Assembly (NCBI GenBank): GCA_013396525.1
Contig: VWYX01000828.1
Location: 186,001-250,000, forward strand
Source: Chaetorhynchus papuensis
Taxonomy: Eukaryota; Chordata; Aves; Passeriformes; Rhipiduridae
Length of the DNA stretch: 64,000 nt
Direction of reading: 5' to 3'
Shown: one piece after another, positions 44,471 through 56,318 of the stretch
Numbering within the stretch: position 1 is the first letter of the stretch
How the letters are laid out: each line of letters begins with the position of its first letter
Program-made: the position numbers and the translations under genes
Notes under the pieces: model-generated
Seen by the model: the letters and a program-made list of their open reading frames with translations, nothing else
Databases searched by the model: none
Told to the model about the DNA's origin: nothing

Positions 44471-46399
44471 AGTGTTTTCTTCCCCTTCTAAAAACAGTTG
44501 TTCCTGAATCTTTTACTGCGGCATTCGATGAACTTTTGCTGAGGTTCAGGGCTCAGAGCAGAGCAGCAGAAGCTGTTCAGATTTCCTTCAGCACCAGACT
44601 GGTTCCAGAAAAGCAAAGGCAGAAAAACGTGAGGAAAAGCTGTCCTTGAATTAAGGCCATGTCTTGATTGCACCCAGTGGCTAATAGGGGAAGGAGCTTG
44701 GACAAGAACTCCATTTGGGAGCTGTTCAGTCTGGATTTTCAGGCAGACTCGCACATTGTTTGAATTTCTTTCTTCCTGCCTTGACCCCAGCATAAAACTT
44801 GGCAGATCTGTTTGGCAGGTCGGTGTGGAACGGAGCCTGGAGCTTGGAAAGCTCCTGAATGAAACAAAGATGTTGGAGCAGCAAGGAAATGACCTGGCCT
44901 GGGGTTCCTGAGAGGGCTGAGGGTGTGCACGCCCGTGGAGGCAGCACTGATTTACACATTCCTGGGAAAACACCCACACAGGGGCCACACAGCAAAATAT
45001 CTCCTTCCATCCACTCCAGAACCCTCAGCACCGAGCAGCCTCTTGCCCTCGAGCTGCCCAGTTCCCCTCTCACTCCACACCACCATCAGCTTTGCCACCT
45101 TGCCAGTTGTGTCTTGGGCAGTGAAACCAGGGCTGAGGAGAGATGGAAAGTGGTAAAATGTTAAAATAGGGATTTTTTCAGGGTTTGTGCTGAGAGGATG
45201 AGCAGAGCTCTGCACTGTAGGAGCTGATGTGTGAACTGCCCTGGTTTTTATGGCTCCCAGCACACGTGGGCCTGCTCAGGGTGCAGATGAACAGCAGGGA
45301 CCAAGAGGCTCTTCCAGCTCAGAAATCAGGCACCAGCCCTTGGGAGGAAAGCTCCAAACCCACCAAAACTCTGTGTGGACAAGGGCTGAGCCCAAATGTT
45401 GGCTGTGGAGACCCTTACCCAGGGCTCAGGACACCAGAGGGGGAGCGGACCTCACCCACCCCCTCCCAGGAACATTGGTGAGGGCTCTGTGTTTGTTTTC
45501 CCACAGGGAATCGTTGATATTCCCACATTTGGTGACTCTGCTGAACACCCAGCCTGGAGGTCTGGCCCTGGGTGGTATCAGTGTGATAATTGGTTGTGCC
45601 AGGGCTCAGCACAAACATTCTGCTGAGCACCAGAAGAAATGGAAATCTGGAGAATGTGTTTACCAGACACACAGCCCCTGAGATGCTGCTCCTCCGGTTG
45701 CCATGGTTACTACACTTGTCTGACAATATTAGGAGGAAAATGTTCACATTGATTTTTTTTCCTTCCTTGTTTTCCCTCTGAAACAAAATACGATACCTGG
45801 GAATTGAATTAATCCCTGGTCTGACTGCAGTTGAGTTTCCAGCAGCACCTGGGGTGCACAGTGCTGGATTTTTCCCCTTTGGACTTCACCAGCCCAGAGC
45901 ATTCCCTCCAATTCCCTATTTGCCACTGCTCCTCTCCCCTTAACCCTTCACCTGCTGTGCTTTCCATGCACTCCAGGTGTAGGGGAGGAAGGATTATCTG
46001 AGGGATTCATGTTCTTTGTGTGTACTGGAAGGTGGGCATGATTTATTTAAAGGCCAAATTTCCGAGCAGTGCTGTTTCATTGGTGCTCAAGGGAGTGTGG
46101 GTGCTCTCATTTCACTTTATAACTCCCATTCAAACCAAGTCAGCTGGGAATCAATTTAGAGAACAGCATTAAGCTGCATTTCCCGTGTTGTAAGGACAAA
46201 TAGAATCACAGGAAATGGAGCTTGCCGCATCTGACCTTGTTAATGTAACACTCACTCAGGTCTCTGATGGCCCAAACAAGGAGTGTCCCACTTTTACAGT
46301 CACTTTTCCATCCTCTGGGCACACCTGATGCTGTCTGAAGCAGTCTGAGAACTGATTAAAGCCACACTGGCACAAAATTCCTCAGGTGTGAGGCACTGG
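44471..46399. other. unique noncoding DNA with an RFX X-box-like site
   Basis: No gene called. Frames up to 166 codons (44488-44988 minus) lack domains. An RFX X-box-like site lies at 45697-45710 (listed separately). Mild AT-rich words occur at 46140-46260 (CAATTTAGAGAACAGCATTAAGC, CTTGTTAATGTAACAC). Confidence 0.5.
45697..45710. promoter_or_regulatory. RFX X-box-like site
   Basis: GTTGCCATGGTTAC matches the RFX palindrome consensus (GTNRCC-AT-RGYAAC form) with a perfect left half and one mismatch in the right half. X-boxes drive ciliary and MHC class II genes; here no such gene is visible. Confidence 0.35.
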
Positions 46400-46565
46400 A
46401 GCCTGCGAGGAAGATGGAGAGGGACTTTTCACAAGGGTGTGCAGTGACAGGACAAGGGGGAATGGCTTCAGAGGGACACAGAGGAGGTTTAGATGGAATA
46501 TTAGGAAAAAATCCTTCCCTGTGAGGGGTGGAGGAGGGAAGGGTGGTGCTGCTCTGGCACAGAGG
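46400..46565 (+). mobile_element. CR1 LINE fragment, plus strand
   Basis: It extends further 5' than the other copies: GGGACTTTTCACAAGGGTGTG, GCAGTGACAGGACAAGGGGG, GAGGAGGTTTAGATGGAATATTAGG, CCTTCCCTGTGAGGGG and CTCTGGCACAGAG. It lacks the terminal block, so it ends before the 3' terminus. Noncoding remnant. Confidence 0.88.
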
Positions 46566-47089
46566 GGAGAGAATCCAGGAGGAAGCTTAGTTCCTGCACT
46601 TCATAGCAATTAAAATCAGTCTTTCCCTTCCTTACTGGAATCTGATAATCTTGAAAGCTCCCAGCATTGAACACTGAGAAAGAAAACTCGCTGAGTGCCA
46701 GAGGCTCTCAATCCATCCCATCAGCAGCCCCCTGTAAAACTACCAAATAACATTTGTACTGCCCTGGTCCTCTCCCTAAGTCAGGAGTTGTGTCTTTGCA
46801 GCTTATTCTGCAGCGGGGCTGAGGGATATTGAGAAGCCACAGAGCTGAGGATGGGGTTGCTTAGCAATCCAGCACAAAAGTTCCTGGGAATAGCTGCTGA
46901 GCCCAGATGAACGTGATGTTCCTGTCACAAACTGGCACAGAACTTGTGCAAGGATCTCTTCCTTGTCACGTTTCAACCTTAAACATTTGCGTACAAATAT
47001 CTCAAAAACCCCAGTTTTTTGTGGGTTTTTTGGCCTAATTTAACACTTTTCCCCTCAGTTTATCTCTTCCATTCTGAGAACTGAGGCAG
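46566..47089. other. unique noncoding DNA
   Basis: No gene or repeat recognised. A T-rich patch lies near 47010-47032. Confidence 0.55.
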
Positions 47090-47250
47090 CAACACAAGAT
47101 TCCAAACACATCGGTGTCGCTTTTATCTTTGCTGGCTGCTGCAGCAAATTAAAATTACCTGCTGGTGATGATCCCCCTGCCTGGAAGCTTAATGATGCCA
47201 TGCACTCTGCAAGGGGAGTTTTTGGTGCTTGATCCAATTATCCAGTGCTA
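47090..47250. promoter_or_regulatory. small candidate regulatory island
   Basis: CATCGGTGTCGCTTTTATC, GCAGCAAATTAAAATTACC and GAAGCTTAATGATGCC, with two intact CpGs. Modest motif density. Confidence 0.2.
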
Positions 47251-47777
47251 AAGATGATTCAGGAAGGAGAGAGGGAGGATGCCGGGGTTCTGTGCCATTA
47301 TATGGTCACACACGAGAGATGAGCCTTTGAACGGGATGTATCGCAGGCTTCCACTGCAAAATATCATTTAGGTAGACAAGACTAAAGGTTGGGGGAAAGA
47401 ATTTCTCATTCCCTCAGCCCACCAATGGGAAAATGAGGTGCACTGATGCACGAGGACCTTTAAAAGCCTCCGCAGCGCCGAGCTCAGCCGGGGGACTCTG
47501 GGATGGCTGATTTCAATCCTGCCTGCAGAGCGATGCTTTCTCCTGTCTCAGTGGCTCCTGCTCTTTCTTCCTGCTTTTAATTTACATTGCACAATTTAAC
47601 CATTATTGCAGGCCCTTCAGGCTATTTATTCTTGGAGGATAAAAGCTGAACGGGAGCGCCGAGCGCAGGAGCTGGAGCAGCTCGTGAACACTCCCTGCTG
47701 CTCTCCTGCTGCCTGGCAGAGCTGGGGCTGCTCTGGCCCCGACTCCAGACAGGTGACAATGAACAGAACTGGGGGCC
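47251..47777. other. unique noncoding DNA
   Basis: GC-richer at 47470-47500 (CCGCAGCGCCGAGC) with several CpGs. A GAGCGCCGAGCGCAGG run lies at 47654-47669. No gene recognised. Confidence 0.5.
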
Positions 47778-47920
47778 CAGAGGAGCTGGGGCTGCCCCAT
47801 CCCCCCAAGTGTCCAAGGCCAGGTTGGAATGAGATGCTCGAGGTGATGGGAAGGTGTCCAGGGTTGGAATGGGATGAGCTTTAAGGGCCCTCCCAACCAA
47901 CCCCAACCGTTCCATCACAT
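47778..47920 (+). mobile_element. CR1 LINE fragment, 3' end, plus strand
   Basis: GGAGCTGGGGCTGCCCCATCC, GTGTCCAAGGCCAGGTTGGA, AGGTGTCCAGGGTTGGAATGG and GAGCTTTAAGGGCCCTCCC, then CCAACCGTTCC. A complete 3' end with a single decayed terminal octamer. Confidence 0.9.
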
Positions 47921-50900
47921 GAAAAAGCTGTTTGCAGTCTCCCCTTCCAGTGTATCTGAGAAGAATTAATGTGAAAAAACACCATGTTTTCCCCCTCCCT
48001 GTGATATTCAACTAATAACACTTGCTGAAGCAAAGAGAAAGGTGTTGGGATGGGATGTGCTCAGCAGATGGGGTGGCAGGGGCTCTGGCTGATCTAACTG
48101 CTCTCCATCCGGCCCACGCTTCCACGGCAAACTGCCCAGCCCCACGTGTTTCTTGTAAATGTTGTGGTTTTATGGCCCTGAGCAGTGAAACAATCATGTT
48201 AATTGATTTGGAGAGCTGCCCACGGAGGGCACTGGTAAAGGCAGCGAGCAGCTCGTGGGGTCAGCGAGCGAATCCTGAGAGGAATAAGGAAAATTAAAGC
48301 CCTTAATTCCTCTGACATCAACACCAGCCCTCCTGCACCTGGCCAAAACACATCCCTGGAAACCAGAGATCTGAATCCTTTAGCTGGGTCATTCCAGGAG
48401 AGATTTCTAAAAGGTGGGATCTCTGTACAAGTCTTTTTTTCCCCCGAAAACAACAGATGCAAGCGAAGAGCACAAAGGGGGGTGAAAAGCTCTGTTTTGA
48501 TGAGTAGGCCTGAGAGAATTCAGAGCGAGTTCTGAGTGGGATCTCTTGGCCCATGTGCTCAGAACAGAGCATCACTCAGTGCCTGGGTTGGTTCTCCATC
48601 CCACAGGACCCTTTTCCTTGTGCTTTCCCTCAGCTTTGTCTTTTCTTCTTTAACGGAGCAGGACCAGGAGTGCCTGTGCTGTAGCCAGGGCTGGGTGGGA
48701 GCTCTGGGCTTTGGAAGGGGACAAAGCAAAGCTGCTTTGTGCAGAAATGCACGTCCAGCATCCCTGGGGACAGGGAGGGCAGGGTCCCAGTGCTGTTTGC
48801 AGTGGGGTGACACCACCCCAATGCTCAGCCAAGCCCCACTGGAGCCTTCCACCCCAAGGGGGGCTGTCAGCAGCCAGCCAGGAGTGTGGGGGAGTCCTTG
48901 TGATGCTCACATCCCTCCAGGAGACTTTTCCCTGGCCCTTTCCCACCCTGCCCCACAGCCCAGGAGAGGAGGGGAGTTCCCCATCTCCTCTGGGCAGCTG
49001 CTGCGGAGCAGGGGCAGCTGCTGGGCTCCATAATTGATTTATTTCTCCTCAGCAGCTCTGGGGAGGCTCCCAGGGAAGCCCTGGGCTGGGAGGGGAGGCT
49101 GCTGGCCCCCTTGACAAGTGACATGATGGAGAAAATTGCCATGTCAGCCCTGATTAGGGACAGCATTTCCCTCCCTTAGAGGACCCAGCCCGAGCCTGAG
49201 AAGGTCCCAGCCACGGGAGCTGGGAATCACCTGGAGCTGGTGGCCCTGGGCTGGGTGTGGATCTGTGGAAAGACACCCAGGGGAGGCTGCTGGGGCCTGG
49301 GGGGGGTTTTCGAGCACATTTTCATGCTTGACCTGCTCCTCACCCCTCCCTTTGCCAGGAGACACAAGGAACAATGTGCTCCTTTCTGAGCCAGGGTGCC
49401 CTGATATTTTTGGCTTCTTCCTAGGGATGAGATCACGGAGGGAACTCAGGGAAAACAATTCCTTTTCCCCCTAATTAGAAACTATCAGCACTTCTCACTC
49501 TCTCTCTCTAGGTCTATTCAAAACCATTGCTGGCTCTTGCAAAGCCCCTTCCCAAAGGCCTGGTTTTAGAGACACAAGGCTGGGCTAAGCTGGCTCCAGC
49601 TGCAGCCTCTGCCACTATTTTGGGTGGCTCTGAGGGCATCATCTCCCTGTTCCTCAGCCCCAGAGCACCCTCTGCTACCCCCTGGCATGAACTCCTGAGG
49701 CCTCCACACACTCTTTATTAGACAGGGAGAACTTTGGAAAAAGGTTTGGACCAGCAGCAGCCTAAACATTGTATTTTTTTTGTGGGGAAAAGAGAACTTG
49801 AAGAACACAGATTGCCCATGGAAGGAATGTTTGCATGGATATTTTCCTTCTGGCTGATATCACATCTCCCTGCCCGGGAAATGAGGCAAGGGGAGGTTTT
49901 TTGCATGCTCTGCATGGCCGAGGTAATGGGAGATTTTGTGCTCTAAGTGGAGATAGCAGAATCACATGGGGCAGGTGAGAAATTGCCTCTCGCTTTCCTG
50001 CAGCCACTGTCACCGCTCTGAAACAGGGACAGAGGGGGGTTTGTACAGAGAAATTATCTCCAGAAAAATAAAACAGCTTTTAAAATCCCGGGCCTGGAGG
50101 AACAGGTAACTCCTCTGTAGGAGCAGTGCAGTACCAGAGGAAATCCTGATTAATATTTAGCAGAAGCGACAAACTCGTAACACCGCGTTTTCCCCCAGAA
50201 CATTCTTTTCTCCACTTTGTTGTTCTTGTCTTTTAGCTCAGCTTGAATGCTTTGGAAACAGCTCAGGTGATTCTTTGCAGACTAAAGCAGTGAGAAGAGG
50301 GTTTTTTGGTGCTTACATTATTTTATGTACAGCTGGCAGAGTGTCCTGTTGGTGCAGCTGCAGCTCCAAAATCCTTCCAGGTAACTGTGATTTTTTTGAA
50401 GGAGCCATTATGGAATTTCTCATTCACATCCCATCATTTGTGAGGTTTCAGCTCTTCTCTCCTTTCTAAGGTTGGGGGGTTTTTCAGTGGGTTTTTAGCC
50501 ACTTCAGAATTCTTGTTTTCGATTTCAGTATGGTTTTAATTAAAATGAAAATGTTAACAGCACACATAATGTTCATAAAAACAACAGTAACACTCCCCCA
50601 GTGACTCACTTAAAGAAAGTACAGGAGGTTGTGCCTTTATGCTGAAATATGCTGTATGTGGTGTTTTCCTATTTTATCTCTTCGCAACCTTGGAATAGAC
50701 TGCGACTAAATTGAAATTCCAAACAAAAATCTTGAAGTGGCTAAAACCCCATGAAGTGTGACTTTTCCCTCCTTCCTTGGCTGGCAAAGCCTATCACCTG
50801 GGAGGAAAACAGGCCGATAATTGGGAGCTCTGCCTCACCGTGTGATTGCTCTATAAATATGAAAGGGAATTCCAAGGGAATTGGAATCAATATTCCAACA

Positions 50901-50989
50901 CACCCATTGGCATCTGGGGCTGCCCAGGTTTATTCCCTTGCTGCAGCCACTCTGAATTCTTCTCTCCTTGCAAGTCCCCACTCTGCTGG
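47921..50989. other. unique noncoding DNA
   Basis: No gene called in 3 kb. A small AT-rich word group lies at 48150-48210 (CAATCATGTTAATTGATTTGG), and weaker ones at 50150-50190 and 50530-50580. The GC-rich 48.7-49.1 kb stretch carries overlapping frames on both strands, the longest 165 codons (48536-49033), without domains. Confidence 0.5.
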
Positions 50990-51185
50990 CATCAATAACA
51001 TATTAATATATTCCTGTGTACTAAGCAGCTCTTAATAATTACCTCAACCCTTAATTTGCTGCAACTCAATTACTGCAGCAGCTCATTGACATTGTTAAGG
51101 TTAATAACTCAGAGATTCAGAGGACAGGACACATTACAAATCAAATTGATTGTGGCAATTGTTGCAGCAAACCAGAGGAACAATA
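50990..51185. promoter_or_regulatory. candidate regulatory island
   Basis: CAATAACATATTAATATATTCC, CTCTTAATAATTACC, CCTTAATTTGC, CTCAATTACTGC, CATTGACATTGTTAAGGTTAATAAC and CAAATTGATTGTGGCAATTGTTG. Dense TAAT/ATTG words over 190 bp. SOX-like ATTGTT pairs. Confidence 0.33.
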
Positions 51186-51649
51186 GGCAAAATGTTTTTA
51201 TTTAGCAACACTCAGGCAGCAACTTTCCCAACAGTCAGATCCCCTGGGAGAGCAGCAGAGGTCCATGGATGGTGCTCTGGGGAGGTTCTGACTGGGAAAT
51301 TCAAGCAGTTTGGGCTGGGAGGGTCTTTCCTAAATCCTGGGGAATTTCTCCTCGTGCTGGAAGAGCCAGGATTTGGATCCAGCACAGGCAGTGCTGGTGG
51401 GCTGGTAAAAAATAACAAATTCTCTCACCCCAATAGTCTCTCTGGACTTCAGGTCCTCTACAACAATCTCCTTGAGGGAAAAAACCCTTTGGTTATTGGG
51501 TTATTGCCCCAGCAGTGGTCTGACCCTTTGCTCTGAACAGGGCCTTAAACATTCCTGCTGTTCCTTCTTCAGAGCTGGAGCAAGGCAGGACCACTCCTGT
51601 CCCAGCCCCATCCCTGAGCAAAGGAGTGATGGTTTAATGTGCGTGCTGA
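51186..51649. other. unique noncoding DNA
   Basis: A 128-codon plus frame (51150-51536) has no domain. Nothing else recognised. Confidence 0.5.
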
Positions 51650-51860
51650 AGTGACTCCTCAAATGAATCTTAATCACATGGGCTAATTAGAGGCTGTGTT
51701 TGTTAATCAGATGTGAATAGCAGGCTGATTTCTCTATTTAGACAAACGTCTGCTGCAGAACCTCTTGGCAGATGGGCCAATGTTTGCTCCCCCCCAGCCT
51801 AAGTGGGCATTTTAGCGGGTTGCAAACATCGTTTGTAGCTAATTAGGGACAAAGGAAACA
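51650..51860. promoter_or_regulatory. candidate regulatory island
   Basis: GAATCTTAATCACATGGGCTAATTAGAGG, GTTTGTTAATCAGATGTG, CTATTTAGACAAACG, CATTTTAGCGGG, AACATCGTTTGTAGC and CTAATTAGGG. Two copies of GCTAATTAG (51680 and 51837) bracket the block. Confidence 0.33.
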
Positions 51861-52103
51861 GCAATTCTGGTGTCCACCGCAGGGGCCCAGGCACTCCCCC
51901 GTGGTGGGAGGCAGGGAGCTGTTGACTATGGGATCTGCATTTGGAATTCCTGGATCCTCCTTGTCATGAACTCTGCTAAGTCAATGCACACGACTGCTCA
52001 GAACTCTCTCCCCCTCAAAATAAATCAGGGTGGGATTTACTTGCAGCCTTTACAGGCTGAGAAGAACCAAGTTAATTTCTCGGGGATGCCCTTTGCGGGG
52101 CCA

Positions 52104-52158
52104 GGAGCTGAACTTGGGTGATCCTTGTGGGTCCCTTCCAACTACGGTTCCATGATTT
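52104..52158 (+). mobile_element. CR1-type LINE 3' terminus, plus strand
   Basis: GAGCTGAACTTGGGTGATCC, TTGTGGGTCCCTTCCAACT and a TTCCATGATTTTA-like tail. This is the other common avian CR1 3' end form (GATGATCCTTGTGGGTCCC type). Only about 55 bp; upstream sequence is not recognisable. Confidence 0.72.
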
Positions 52159-52479
52159 TAAATAAAACTGAAACCTGGGGAGAGCAGCTGCAGCTGATGT
52201 GTCTAACCCAACTTTAATCCAAGTTTATGATGCCCTCAAGTCCTGAAACCAAGGAAAACAGGTGAATTTAGCCTTAGGAGGTCCTTGGGGCTCTGTTCCT
52301 TGGGCTGTGGGTGCTTTACCTTCTGCCAGCTCTCCCCTGCTCACCACCCCATGGATCTTCTCCAGTGTGGTGGGGTGGCTGTGGCTGGGGCTCCCTCCTG
52401 GCTGCTCCTGACAACAGCTGAAGCTCAGATGAGATTTTTCAGTGTGTTTGGCTTCCCTTGCACTCCCCAGAATTACCCT
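52159..52479. other. unique noncoding DNA
   Basis: Ordinary mixed-composition DNA between the CR1 terminus and the next island. Nothing recognised. Confidence 0.55.
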
Positions 52480-52740
52480 GAAGTGTATTTAAATATCTCT
52501 CTTAATAATTACACCGAGTTCCCAGCTACCAATATTCCCAGCAGCTCCTGTGCCCGTGGAAGTGCCGAGTTCTCCTGCTTTTATCGTGCCTACCTATGGA
52601 TTACAAATAGATCTTATTAACTGCTCCAAGCTGACACATCTATTGGAATAAAGGCGCTCGTTTCTTCCCAGGCAGCAGAACAATCTTCCTGTTATGCTAA
52701 TAAATACAGGAATTTGCATAAATCTAATCAGATGGGGAGG
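52480..52740. promoter_or_regulatory. candidate regulatory island with paired octamers
   Basis: GTGTATTTAAATATC, CTTAATAATTACACCG, GATTACAAATAGATC, ATCTATTGGAATAAAGGCGCTCG and then ATGCTAAT (52694-52701) and ATTTGCAT (52712-52719, perfect inverted octamer), ending with AATCTAATCAG. Two octamer-type sites on opposite strands, 10 bp apart, plus homeodomain cores make a plausible POU-bound element. Confidence 0.36.
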
Positions 52741-54051
52741 CTCAAATGGAGCCCAGCGCTCCTGGGTGCTTGGGAGAGCTGCTCCTGCAGGGGAATTTAG
52801 GGGAAATAGTCACCACCAGTTGGAACTGGGCAGGGACTGGGAGAGGAGGTGGTGAGAGTTGTCTTTACATCAGTCCAGCTCCGCTTCCAGGGGGATTGTG
52901 TTGCAGAGACCCCGTCCTGGCTTTCACAGCCTGTTGTATTATGCATTGTATACATTAAACGTTGCATTACAGATAAGAAAAGGCAATTTGCTCCGAGCCC
53001 TGACTGTGCTGGACCATCCCTTTGGATGGATAATGAGCTGGCACTGCTTTGTGCTTTTGCAGCATGGCAAATGCAGCACCCCAGAACCCCATGGCCCTGG
53101 CGGGTGCTGTTGCTGCGGGTGCTGGGAGCATCCCCAGCCTCACAAACCTGAGGGTGAACAATCCCTTTCCCTCCAACCCCAGACAGATAAAGAAACCAAC
53201 CAACCCCCCTGCAGATTTGGGGAGAGAAGCTGCTCAAATGCTGGAACCACTGGTGATGCCCATGACCTTGTGTAGGGTTTTGTGTCTTGGACAGTTCCGT
53301 GTCAGATTGGGCTGGAAAAAAGGTTTTTTTCTGTGGGGCAGAAAGCAGCAGGTTCTGCAGCCTCCTCCCTTTTTAAGCTGGTTTAGTGCTGGCAGTGCTG
53401 GGAAGATGCAGCTTCTTCCCTCTCTGCACTGGAATTAATGACAAACATTTCCCTCCCTGCTTATCCCTGCTGCCGCTCCCCTTCTGCTTTACCCTCCAAC
53501 AGTCCTGGGTTTGCTTTTGGAGGGCAGGAGAGCGCTGCCTTCCCTTTTTATCACATGTGCAAATGCTCAGCAGATGTCTCCTTCCCTGTGGGAAGCCTCC
53601 CTTGGACTGAAACCCAGGATCTGCCGTGCTCTGCTTGGGGGAGGCTCACTGAGCTGGGGAGGCAGGTGAAGTCAAGGCGCACCTTCAAGACAAAAACAGA
53701 TGCACCCTTCATGCAGAATGAGCCTTAAACCACATCTCCCACCGGGTTTTGCTTCAGATCCCATCTGGATTCCTGGCTGGAAGCGTTGCTGATGAGTGCA
53801 GCCCTTGCCATGCCGAGGAGGGGCCGGGAGCACGGGGCTGGTGCCAAGAATGTGCAGCTCTCCAGGCAGAGCAGCTCAGAGCTTTTATTTATTCATTTGG
53901 AAAACACTTCCCGTGCATCTCTGAACGCTTTAGGAGCCAAGAGTTGCTCCATCCTCACTCTTCTTGCAAGGTGAGGATGCTCCCAGGGCAGAGCGGGAGA
54001 ATTTGGCAGGAATTCCACCTGAGGTCAGGCAGGGGAGGCACCCAAGGGCTC
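52741..54051. other. unique noncoding DNA
   Basis: A small AT-rich word group lies at 52930-52975 (GTATTATGCATTGTATACATTAAACG). Overlapping frames of up to 146 codons at 52.8-53.4 kb on both strands have no recognisable domain. No other repeat seen. Confidence 0.5.
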
Positions 54052-54172
54052 ACCCTTCCACCAGATCAGATTGCTCAGAGCTCCATCCAGCCTGGCCCTG
54101 GGCAGTTCCAGGGATGGGGCAGCCACAGCTTCTCTGGCAGCCTGTGCCTCACCTCCCTCACAGGGAAGGATG
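54052..54172 (-). mobile_element. CR1 LINE fragment, minus strand
   Basis: Reverse-complement CR1 order on the plus strand: CCTTCCACCAGATCAGATTGC, CTCCATCCAGCCTGGCCCTGG, TTCCAGGGATGGGGCAGCCA, CAGCTTCTCTGGCAGCCTGTG and CTCACCTCCCTCACAGGGAAGG. The 3' terminus is missing or too decayed to recognise. Confidence 0.88.
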
Positions 54173-55036
54173 GAAATGGCCCCTCTCTCCAGAGCTGGAA
54201 AATCACTTTTCCATCCTGTTCTCTTTTAGGTTCAGGCTCTGGAGGTGTCCCTGCCTGAGGGATTGCCTTCAATTCATGGTTGTGTTCAAGTGACAGAGTC
54301 CTCTGCCCCTGTATTTTCCATGTGTTGGAAACAGGGTAAAACCCCTCAATTCGAGGCCTTATAATAGGGGAGGATGATTTAATTTTCATACAGAACCTTT
54401 AAGCACATTGCTCCACTTGCTCTTTTTGGCACCTGTAAAGCAAAATATTCCCATCCAGGTGGTTTGGGCAGGGTCCCTGCGTGCAGCACAGAGGTTGGGA
54501 TGCAGGGACTTGGTTTGTTGTGGCTTCTGGCTGAATTTCAGGATCATAAAAGCCTTTAGCTCCCTGTCATTCCCCCAGCACAAGCCTCCCCTGTAGCAGT
54601 TACAGGTCAAACAACAAGAGCAGCATCAGTGTGGGTGAAATAAAAGCAATCCAGGCCACCAGAGCCCTGCAGGACTCATTCCACACCCAGACAGGTGATT
54701 TATCCCAGGAATGATTCGCCCATTTGGTGCAGCTCCAAGAGGCTCACAGAGCATTTGGCTTGGAATTAATGCAGGAAGGGACTTTCAGACACTTCACCAG
54801 GGCAGAACCCTTGGAGGGACCGGGAGGTTTTCCTGAGAACATTCAATGTCGCCTTAAATTAGGCCATAAAAAGTAAGTGCTTTTTAAAAGCAGTCTTGCA
54901 CAGTAGTGTCTGCATTGTCAGAGCTTCCTGGTGATTTAAAGGTTCTCCTTCCTCATGCCTCCTGCAAAAAATTCTACAAATGGGAGTCTGGCTGCTGTAA
55001 AAAATACCCTTGCCTGTAAATCTAGAGGAAAAGTGC
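54173..55036. other. unique noncoding DNA
   Basis: A compact AT-rich block at 54840-54945 (GCCTTAAATTAGGCC, a palindrome-like word, then CTTTTTAAAAGC) stands out. CTTGCACAGTAGTGTCTGC near 54894 is reminiscent of a miRNA-like word but does not match one I can name. No gene. Confidence 0.45.
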
Positions 55037-55080
55037 TATATATATATATATAAAATATATATATATAAATATATATATAA
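55037..55080. repeat. (TA)n microsatellite
   Basis: TATATA runs with two AAA interruptions. Confidence 0.95.
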
Positions 55081-56080
55081 AGATGTGATAAACATCTATA
55101 ACCCCGAGCCTATAAAACTGGGAGTCTGACACCAGAGGTGGGAAGCGCTGTCAGGGGAAGAGCAAACCTGGGTTTTTTGGTTAGGGGTGTAATGGTGGCT
55201 GCTGCTGTGATGTTTTTCCGTGGTGTTTCTTGCAGTATTTACTTTTCTTTGGAGGCTCACGCTGGCTGTGATGAACAAGAGAAAATCCCACAGCACTGAA
55301 ATGGCTCATTTGTCACAAAGCTGCTTCTTTCTGCCTCCTTCTTTCTGTTGCATCATTTGAGTCACCCTTGCTGGGTTTCCAGCTATTCTTGAGCGGTTTA
55401 TTTTCTAAATTTTCCTGTGGGAGGGATGGTGCTGTTCATGGGATTTTGGGGCTGGGCTGGGTCTGTTCTTCTCCTTTTGCTGCTGATCCACATCCCCACG
55501 TGTGCCTCCTTCCCACTGCTTGACTTCAGATTTTTCTCCTTTGGGGATGGGGCTTTATTCAGATCTATTTAAATGAGAATATATTTTATTATATTTAATT
55601 TTATTAACCACAGGACCCAGCGACAGCTGCCCTGCCTGGGCAGCATCTCTCTCCCAGTGCCTCTTACAGAGTTTTCTTACCCCCTGAACCCCTCTGTCAT
55701 TAGTCCACCTCTGGCCTTCAACTTTAATCAGCTTTTGCCTCCCTGGTCCTCGGGTCAGCTGCTCTTGGCTCCAGGGCCACCTCCCTGGCTGTTCCTGGGA
55801 TTCCCAAACGAGTGGGAACGGGCTTCTCTGTGGGGCAGGGCCGGGGCTCGGCTCAGCAGAGGGTTAAGAAAACAATGTGGGGAGGAATTAGTGCAGGGCA
55901 GGAGAGCCTGGCCTTTCCCAGAGCCGCACTGAAAAGCCCTTTCAGAGCCACTTAATGTCCCCTGTCAGTGGCTGCGGTGGCTGACCCAGGGGACAGGAGC
56001 CCTCTCAGTCCCCTCGGGTCCCTCGGTGCTCTGGGTCACCTTTACAGGGCTTGGTTTTTTCTCAAAATGTGCACATGGAC
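55081..56080. other. unique noncoding DNA
   Basis: AT-rich patch at 55560-55610 (GAATATATTTTATTATATTTAATTTTATTAACC). A 119-codon plus frame (55573-55932) has no domain. GC-richer after 55.8 kb. Confidence 0.5.
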
Positions 56081-56099
56081 AAAAAAAAAAAAAAAAAAA
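56081..56099. repeat. poly-A tract (19 nt)
   Basis: Uninterrupted A run between GGAC and GGAGGCGG. Confidence 0.92.
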
Positions 56100-56318
56100 G
56101 GAGGCGGGGGGGAAGAAAATCAGCTTGGTAAATAACATTCCCTTCCCCGTCAAGAGCTTAACAGGGAAGGACAGGTCCCAAACCCAGCTCCCAAAGCCTG
56201 GTCCTAATCTCTGATGACACCTGGAGCCAGCACCGGGCCGAGGAGGAGCTGTGCAGCACAAAACAGCCACGAGCAGGAGAGAGCAGAGCAGTTTCCATCT
56301 CCCCAGTACTGAGGCAGT

